A DNA stretch of 18,603 nucleotides from Prevotellaceae bacterium UBA1710. GTDB lineage: Bacteria > Bacteroidota > Bacteroidia > Bacteroidales > Bacteroidaceae. Positions 14,256 to 18,603 of the stretch are shown here, piece after piece (the first letter of the stretch is position 1; the number at the start of each line of letters is the position of its first letter). The stretch is from assembly GCA_002317355.1 (NCBI GenBank), contig DCJC01000018.1, positions 13,282-31,884 on the forward strand, read 5' to 3'. A program made the translations under genes and the position numbers. Under the pieces are notes generated by a model, which had not been told where the DNA came from, searched no databases, and was given only the letters and a program-made list of their open reading frames with translations.

Positions 14256-16604
14256 ATGAAGAAATTCTACTTATTAATGCTTGCTGCAGGAGTATCTTCT
14301 ATGGCTTCGGCACAGGAACACTTTGAAAAGGGTAAGCCTAACAATGAGGCATACCGCTATCTCGATCAATACAAAGGACTCAAGGAGTACATCGACTACT
14401 CGAAGTACCCTAACTTCAAGTTGGGCATTGGAACTACCGTATCCGAATACAACAATAAGGGCACTGTCTATAAGCTGACAAACGCCAACTTTACTGAGAC
14501 CGTAGCTGGTAATGCCATGAAGATGGCAAGTTGTGTTAACGGAAATGGTGACATGAACTTCAACACAGTAACCAGCTATGTCAACAATGCTACAGCTGCA
14601 GGACTCAATGTCTATGGCCATACACTTGCATGGCACTCACAGCAGCCTAACGGATGGTTGCGCAGGCTTCTTGCCGACAAGCCAGCTCCAGAGCTTACTG
14701 ATGGTGATGTCGAGGTTATGTCGCAGATCTTCGCTAAAGACTTCCGTACACAGAAGAACGTAGGATGGACATCTGACAAGTCTCAATACGGCTACTCTCT
14801 CAACTTCGATAACACTAACGGACTCGACATCAAGACTACCAAGGTATGCCCTAACTCATGGGACGTACAGTTCCAGGCAGCAACAGACATTCTCACAGAG
14901 GTTGGTAAGACCTACAAGATGACCATGACAGTTCGCGGCACCAAGGCAGGAAAACTCTATAGTAAGCTTGGTGACTGGAGCGGTGGAGCTAATGCAAATA
15001 TTCCATTCACAACAGAATGGCAGGACGTAGTGGTCAATTACAAGGCTACTATGGCAAGTAACTTCTTCCTTCTCCAGTGCGGTGATTTCGTAGGCGATAT
15101 CTACATCAAGAACATCAAGTTCGAGGAGAAGAAGATGGGTAAGACAATCAACGAGGAGCGCCGTCATCTCAAAGCACACGCCACAGCCAAGACTCAGGAG
15201 GTATGGGATAACCAGATGTGGCTTGTTCCCGGCTCATTCGCATCTGGCGCAAGCTATGTCTTCACAGCTGATGTACGTGCCGACAAGCAGGCTTACGCTT
15301 CTACACAGATTCATAGCACACCAAGCACTTATGTAAGCAGCGATGCCCTCGGCAACATCCCATTCACTACCGATTGGAAGACTATCACCATCAGCGGCAA
15401 ATTCAGTGCTGCAGGTCAGAGTATTGCCCTTAACCTAAGCGAATTCGCAGAAGAGAACAACTATTACTTCGACAATGTAAGTCTGAAGATCAATGGTGTG
15501 GAGAAGATCAAGAATGGCGATTTCGAGGGTACAGACCTTAGCTCATTCGTCGTAAAGGAAAATGGCGGTGGAGTCGTTGCTCCTTCTGCCATCAGCGAGT
15601 CTCTCTCATACGTCTATGTACCAAGCACCGTTCCACAGACACAGCAGGAGCGTCACGACACTCTCGTCTATGCCATGGACAAGTGGATCAGCGGCATGAT
15701 GAAGGCTTGTGGCGGTAAGGTTAAGGCATGGGATCTCGTCAATGAGGCTATCTCTGGCGGTGGTAATGACGGTGAAGGCTTCTACACCCTCCAGCACTCT
15801 GAAGGCTACAATCCTAACGGAACATGGGATGTAGGCGGCGATGCTTTCTACTGGCAGGATTACATGGGCGACCTTGAGTATGTTCGTCAGGCATGTCGTC
15901 TTGCTCGCAAGTACGGACCAGAAGATGTCAAGCTCTTCATCAACGACTACAACCTCGAGTCAACATGGGATGACAATAAGAAGCTGAAGTCTCTCATCAA
16001 CTGGATCAAGAAGTGGGAATCTGATGGCGTAACAAAGATTGACGGTATCGGCACACAGATGCACATCAGCTATTATCTTGACAAGAACAGTCAGGAAAAG
16101 CAGAAGCAGTGCATCACAAAGATGTTTGAGCTGATGGCTAAATCCGGCAAGCTCGTCCGTGTATCTGAGATGGATATGGGACTTTGCGACAGACAGTTCG
16201 GCACAGCAAAGAAGACATCTGAACTCACAGAAGAGGAGCACAAGTTGATGGCTGACTACTACGAGTGGATCATCAAGGAGTATCTCCGCATCATTCCTGC
16301 TGACCAGCAGTGGGGTATCTGCCAGTGGTGTGGCACCGATGCACCAACAAACAGCGGATGGCGCGGTGGTGAGCCTGTTGGTATCTGGGATAGCAACTAT
16401 TACCGCAAGCACGCTTATGCAGGCTTCGTACGCGGTCTCGGTGGTAAGGTTTACAGCACCGACATCAAGGACATCGACAACAGCAAGAAGATCGACACCT
16501 CAAAGGGTATCTACAACATCAATGGCGTAAAGACTTCTGCTAAATCACTCGATGAACTTCCATCTGGTCTCTACATCATCAATGGCAAGAAGGTCGTGAA
16601 GTAA
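14256..16604 (+). CDS. secreted GH10 endo-1,4-beta-xylanase with two inserted carbohydrate-binding modules
   Basis: 782 aa. A signal peptide ends MASAQ (cleavage near residue 19). The GH10 barrel starts at about residue 35 and carries FKLGIGTTVSEYN and YGHTLAWHSQQPNGWL (120-135). It is interrupted from about 150 to 465 and resumes at RHDTLVYAMDKWISGMM. The acid/base is Glu497 in WDLVNEAIS and the nucleophile Glu638 in VRVSEMDMG; DGIGTQMH and WGICQWCGTD complete the fold. The insert holds two beta-sandwich modules resembling CBM4/CBM22 (about 160-290 and 300-440), each ending in a DIYIKNIKF or YYFDNVSLKI strand. This layout is known in xylan-degrading Prevotella and Bacteroides. The C-terminal 30 residues (GIYNINGVKT...LPSGLYIINGKKVVK) look like a short type IX-style sorting tail; this is inferred. 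It cleaves xylan outside the cell. No SusC/D genes are adjacent. Confidence 0.93.
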   Translation: MKKFYLLMLAAGVSSMASAQEHFEKGKPNNEAYRYLDQYKGLKEYIDYSKYPNFKLGIGTTVSEYNNKGTVYKLTNANFTETVAGNAMKMASCVNGNGDMNFNTVTSYVNNATAAGLNVYGHTLAWHSQQPNGWLRRLLADKPAPELTDGDVEVMSQIFAKDFRTQKNVGWTSDKSQYGYSLNFDNTNGLDIKTTKVCPNSWDVQFQAATDILTEVGKTYKMTMTVRGTKAGKLYSKLGDWSGGANANIPFTTEWQDVVVNYKATMASNFFLLQCGDFVGDIYIKNIKFEEKKMGKTINEERRHLKAHATAKTQEVWDNQMWLVPGSFASGASYVFTADVRADKQAYASTQIHSTPSTYVSSDALGNIPFTTDWKTITISGKFSAAGQSIALNLSEFAEENNYYFDNVSLKINGVEKIKNGDFEGTDLSSFVVKENGGGVVAPSAISESLSYVYVPSTVPQTQQERHDTLVYAMDKWISGMMKACGGKVKAWDLVNEAISGGGNDGEGFYTLQHSEGYNPNGTWDVGGDAFYWQDYMGDLEYVRQACRLARKYGPEDVKLFINDYNLESTWDDNKKLKSLINWIKKWESDGVTKIDGIGTQMHISYYLDKNSQEKQKQCITKMFELMAKSGKLVRVSEMDMGLCDRQFGTAKKTSELTEEEHKLMADYYEWIIKEYLRIIPADQQWGICQWCGTDAPTNSGWRGGEPVGIWDSNYYRKHAYAGFVRGLGGKVYSTDIKDIDNSKKIDTSKGIYNINGVKTSAKSLDELPSGLYIINGKKVVK

Positions 16605-16665
16605 AAAACATGTACCATTTACCATGTACAATTTACAATTTTAGATAAACATCTATAAAAACAGA

Positions 16666-16706
16666 AATTGGGACATCTCGCAATGAGGTGTCCCAATTAT
16701 TTTTTG
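16666..16706 (+). terminator. intrinsic terminator after the xylanase gene
   Basis: AATTGGGACATCTC (16666-16679) and GAGGTGTCCCAATT (16685-16698) form a 14-bp stem with one G-T wobble and a 5-nt loop, followed by ATTTTTTG. It lies 61 nt after the stop. The stretch between holds only low-complexity ACCATGTAC / ATTTACAAT repeats. Confidence 0.88.
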
Positions 16707-16831
16707 AAGGAATCATCCTGTTTTTCAGTTCAAAAGTTTTAGACGTAGTTTAAGAAAGGAGTGTTTCTATTGTTATAGAAAGTAATATTACCCCTAAATA
16801 TTTTATATTCAAGAATAAAAAGACATAAAAA

Positions 16832-16865
16832 TTTTGCAAAAGAGAATTATTTTATTAATTTTGCA
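16832..16865 (+). promoter_or_regulatory. higBA promoter with overlapping dyad (possible HigA operator)
   Basis: TTTG ending at 16836 and TAATTTTG at 16856-16863 are 19 bp apart, a very good Bacteroidetes promoter. The -33 region lies in the palindrome TTTTGCAAAA (16832-16841), and AATTTTGCA occurs at both 16830-16838 and 16857-16865, so a repressor could cover both elements. Operator use is inferred from how such toxin-antitoxin operons behave. Confidence 0.55.
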
Positions 16866-16883
16866 CCCATATATAATAAAACA

Positions 16884-17183
16884 ATGAGAATCGTATCACA
16901 TAGAAAACTTAAGGAGTTTTACGAACAACCAGGCCACGAAGACTCAAAAGCAAGCTTGGAACGATGGTACCAAACTGCAGAGGATGCAGAATGGCATAGC
17001 TTTGCTGAAATGAAACAAGACTTTGGTTCTGTTGATTCTGTAGGCAACCAACACTATGTGTTCAATATTGGTGGCAATAAATACAGATTGGTTGTAGTAG
17101 TAAAATTCGTGATGGGATATATTTTCATACGATTTGTTGGCACTCACAAAGAGTATGATAAAATCGATGTAGCAACAATATAA
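16884..17183 (+). CDS. higB: HigB-type toxin (mRNA interferase family)
   Basis: 99 aa. Family features: the N-terminal MRIVSHRKLKEFYEQPGHEDSKASLERWYQ helix region, WHSFAEMKQDFGSVDSVG, the core strand FNIGGNKYRL (60-69), and the C-terminal FIRFVGTHKEYDKID (81-95) with the conserved histidine His88. This matches HigB toxins of the RelE/ParE superfamily, which cut mRNA on the ribosome. The length is typical and the frame is intact, so the toxin is probably functional. It precedes its antitoxin by 12 nt, the toxin-first order usual for higBA. It has its own promoter and follows the xylanase terminator. Confidence 0.9.
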   Translation: MRIVSHRKLKEFYEQPGHEDSKASLERWYQTAEDAEWHSFAEMKQDFGSVDSVGNQHYVFNIGGNKYRLVVVVKFVMGYIFIRFVGTHKEYDKIDVATI

Positions 17184-17195
17184 AAGAATGGCAAT

Positions 17196-17558
17196 ATGAG
17201 AAAGATAACAGAAGAACAATATAAACTGGCACAATCAAGAGTGGAAGAACTACTCCCATTGGTTGATGACACAACACCATTGACAGACCCTAAAGCCGTA
17301 GAACTCATGTTGATGTCTGATATTGTCATCGATTATGAGAAGGAACATTTCCCGATTGAAAAACCTACGGTTGCAGAGCTTATAGCAGACGGTCTTAAGG
17401 AAGCTAATGTCACCCAAAAACAATTGGCTACAGAACTTGGTCTGAGCACTACACGCATTAATGACTTTGTGTCAGGAAAATCAGAACCAAGCCTACGTAT
17501 AGCAGGGCATATTTGTCGCATACTGAAGATAAGACCAGCTTCCATGCTAATGTTGTAA
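17196..17558 (+). CDS. higA: HigA-type antitoxin with Xre-family DNA-binding domain
   Basis: 120 aa. The N-terminal half (ITEEQYKLAQSRVEELLPLV...AVELMLMSDIVIDYEKEHFP) is the helical segment typical of HigA proteins encoded after PF09907-type HigB. The C-terminal half is a helix-turn-helix: VAELIADGLKEANVTQKQLATELGLSTTRINDFVSGKSEPSLRIAGHICRIL, with the recognition helix around residues 84-91. HigA binds and neutralises HigB, and the complex represses its own promoter. The gene lies 12 nt after higB in the same operon. It ends 28 nt before the first TGCCA repeat of the downstream hairpin element, which may terminate the operon. Confidence 0.92.
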   Translation: MRKITEEQYKLAQSRVEELLPLVDDTTPLTDPKAVELMLMSDIVIDYEKEHFPIEKPTVAELIADGLKEANVTQKQLATELGLSTTRINDFVSGKSEPSLRIAGHICRILKIRPASMLML

Positions 17559-17581
17559 GTTTCATTGATAGAGATGTCGCT

Positions 17582-17745
17582 GAAAGTGCCACTTGTGCCA
17601 AAGTGCCACTTGGCACTTTATAACAAAATCCTATTATTAATAAGGTGTATGATGAAAATGATGAGAAAGTGCCACTTGGCACTTTGGCACTTTTGGCACT
17701 TTCTATCACTGATTGCACTTCCTCTGCCCAAACGGGAATTAATGA
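17582..17745. repeat. TGCCA/TGGCA hairpin element, copy A
   Basis: The left arm carries TGCCA at 17587, 17596 and 17604 (spacing 9 and 8). The right arm carries TGGCA at 17677, 17685 and 17694 (spacing 8 and 9, the mirror image). Each arm also holds the local palindrome AAAGTGCC-ACTT-GGCACTTT. The loop contains ATAAGGTGTATGATGAAAA, shared with copy B 186 bp downstream. The right edge is approximate. Two overlapping ORFs here (17565-17804 plus, 17618-17884 minus) are products of the repeats and are not called. Confidence 0.75.
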
Positions 17746-17765
17746 TACTTATGTTTTTGGGGGAG

Positions 17766-17925
17766 AAAAGTGTGCCAACTGTGCCACTGTGCCAAGTGGC
17801 ATAATATATAAAAATACTATATAAATAAGGTGTATGATGAAAAAGAGTAAAGTGTGCATAGTGGCACAGTGGCACAGTTGGCACACTTTTTATTCTTGCT
17901 TGCCTTTATCTGCCTTAATGGGAAA
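17766..17925. repeat. TGCCA/TGGCA hairpin element, copy B
   Basis: Arms 17766-17793 and 17863-17890 are perfect 28-bp reverse complements with a 69-nt loop, followed by a T-rich stretch. TGCCA starts at 17773, 17782 and 17790; TGGCA at 17862, 17870 and 17879. Spacings match copy A but the spacer bases differ. The loop again contains ATAAGGTGTATGATGAAAA. The tail TGCCTTTATCTGCC resembles that after copy A. The right edge is approximate. Confidence 0.8.
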
Positions 17926-17980
17926 TTGAGTATATTCCTAAAATCCTTTTACAATCTTTGAAGGATGAACGATATGCTCT

Positions 17981-18167
17981 CCTTCGATAGTTCTTCGATT
18001 ATCCTTCGATTGTTGTTCGATTGTTGTTCGATCGTTCTTCGATCAACCTTCGATCATCCTTCGCTTTTCCTTCGCTTCCGCTTCGATTCCAGAGCGATAA
18101 ATGAGCGATGAGCAAGCGGTGAATGAGCGAGGGCATAACGGCGGATCAGCGAAGGGAGAGGCAAGGA
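17981..18167. repeat. degenerate 11-bp tandem array left of palindromic element copy 2
   Basis: Seventeen in-phase 11-bp units. The first ten follow nnTTCGATnnn or nnTTCGCTnnn (CCTTCGATAGT, TCTTCGATTAT, CCTTCGATTGT, TGTTCGATTGT and so on). The next six follow nnAGCGATnnn more loosely (AGAGCGATAAA, TGAGCGATGAG, CAAGCGGTGAA, TGAGCGAGGGC, ATAACGGCGGA, TCAGCGAAGGG). The CG step stays at unit positions 5-6 through 16 units. The remaining stretch to 18269 holds weaker A/G-rich repeats such as AGTAAATTCGG/AGTAAATTAAC (18249-18270) and no gene. Confidence 0.8.
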
Positions 18168-18269
18168 AAGTAAATCCATTTGCTTTCGCAAGTTATAAAA
18201 GCAGAAGAAAACATGGGGAAACACGGGAAAACATTTTTGGGAGGGGAAAGTAAATTCGGAGTAAATTAA

Positions 18270-18573
18270 CGTGAGTTCGACGAATTTATAATCTTCAACG
18301 TGAACGTGCACCTTCGGTGCATGAACTGATGGACGAGCCCCGAAGGTGGCGACACCTAAAAGGGCAGTCCGTGAGGGCTGTTATATTGAATGGCGTTAGT
18401 TTGTGAGGGCTGAAAGTCCGACACCTATTGTATCATTCAGTTTTTAGGTGTCGCACTTACAGCGCTCACCAATCAAAATATACCTTATAGACAGCCCTTA
18501 CGGACTGCCCTTTTAGGTGACGCCCGCTTCGGGGCTCATCAATCAAACGACTAACAAATTCGTCGAACTCACG
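18270..18573. repeat. nested palindromic interspersed element, copy 2 (304 bp)
   Basis: Perfect 18-bp terminal inverted repeats CGTGAGTTCGACGAATTT (18270-18287) and its reverse complement (18556-18573) bound the element. Inner arms 18335-18381 and 18491-18537 correspond to the 47-bp arms of copy 1, with three mismatches and one G-T wobble. The loop hairpin CGACACCT (18419-18426) / AGGTGTCG (18446-18453) is unchanged. The left flank differs from copy 1 and holds a small hairpin TGCACC-TTC-GGTGCA (18307-18321). No ORF is credible. Confidence 0.85.
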
Positions 18574-18603
18574 TTTAATTTAACCCAACTTTTACGTTTC
18601 TTT

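Noticed and set aside
17565..17884. Two small ORFs (79 and 88 aa) on opposite strands after higA
   Set aside because: Both are made of TGCCA/TGGCA repeat translations and overlap each other. The base-pair covariation fits a folded element, not coding selection.
17981..18167. CRISPR-like array
   Set aside because: Units are 11 bp and contiguous with no spacers, and there are no cas genes. This is a tandem array, not CRISPR.

Overview
The window looks like a chromosomal segment of a Bacteroidales bacterium, most likely of the Prevotella/Segatella group. The evidence is a set of promoters of the Bacteroidetes form (TAnnTTTG at -7, in some cases with TTG about 20 bp upstream), A-rich leaders without Shine-Dalgarno sequences, secreted proteins ending SASAQ/MASAQ, a Bacteroidetes-type topoisomerase IV subunit A, the carboxynorspermidine route to spermidine, and a GH10 xylanase with carbohydrate-binding modules inserted in the catalytic domain. 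The genus is inferred from these features; no database was searched.

Left part (1-2035): the 3' end of glyS abuts a lipoprotein FKBP-type prolyl isomerase. A 620-bp gap follows, between convergent genes. It holds a perfect 21-bp hairpin, 11-bp tandem repeats, and a 297-bp nested palindromic element (copy 1) whose right end runs into more 11-bp repeats.

Middle (2036-8338): pnuC (minus strand) diverges from parC. parC is followed closely by a predicted outer-membrane barrel protein and an S41-family lipoprotein protease. Next come a tRNA-Leu(UAG) with its own promoter and a small secreted protein with a strong terminator.

Middle right (8392-14070): a conserved 199-aa protein is paired with carboxynorspermidine dehydrogenase, followed by recA and a secreted bleomycin-hydrolase-type cysteine peptidase. 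That peptidase gene converges on purU. A perfect 35-bp inverted repeat lies between them, and its loop carries a G-quadruplex motif.

Right part (14071-18603): purU and a large GH10 xylanase diverge from a shared promoter region. A terminator and a HigB/HigA-type toxin-antitoxin operon follow. The last 1,045 bp hold no convincing gene but are dense with non-coding structure: two tandem TGCCA/TGGCA hairpin elements with compensatory spacer changes, an 11-bp tandem array with a CG step at a fixed position, and copy 2 of the nested palindromic element.

The genes are mostly housekeeping (translation, topology, recombination, folate, polyamine, cofactor uptake), with accessory functions for polysaccharide and peptide breakdown. 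The most unusual content is in the gaps: a two-copy palindromic element that sits beside 11-bp helical-period repeats both times, and a separate pair of TGCCA hairpins downstream of higBA. I do not recognise either family from memory. They are the best candidates for something undescribed.
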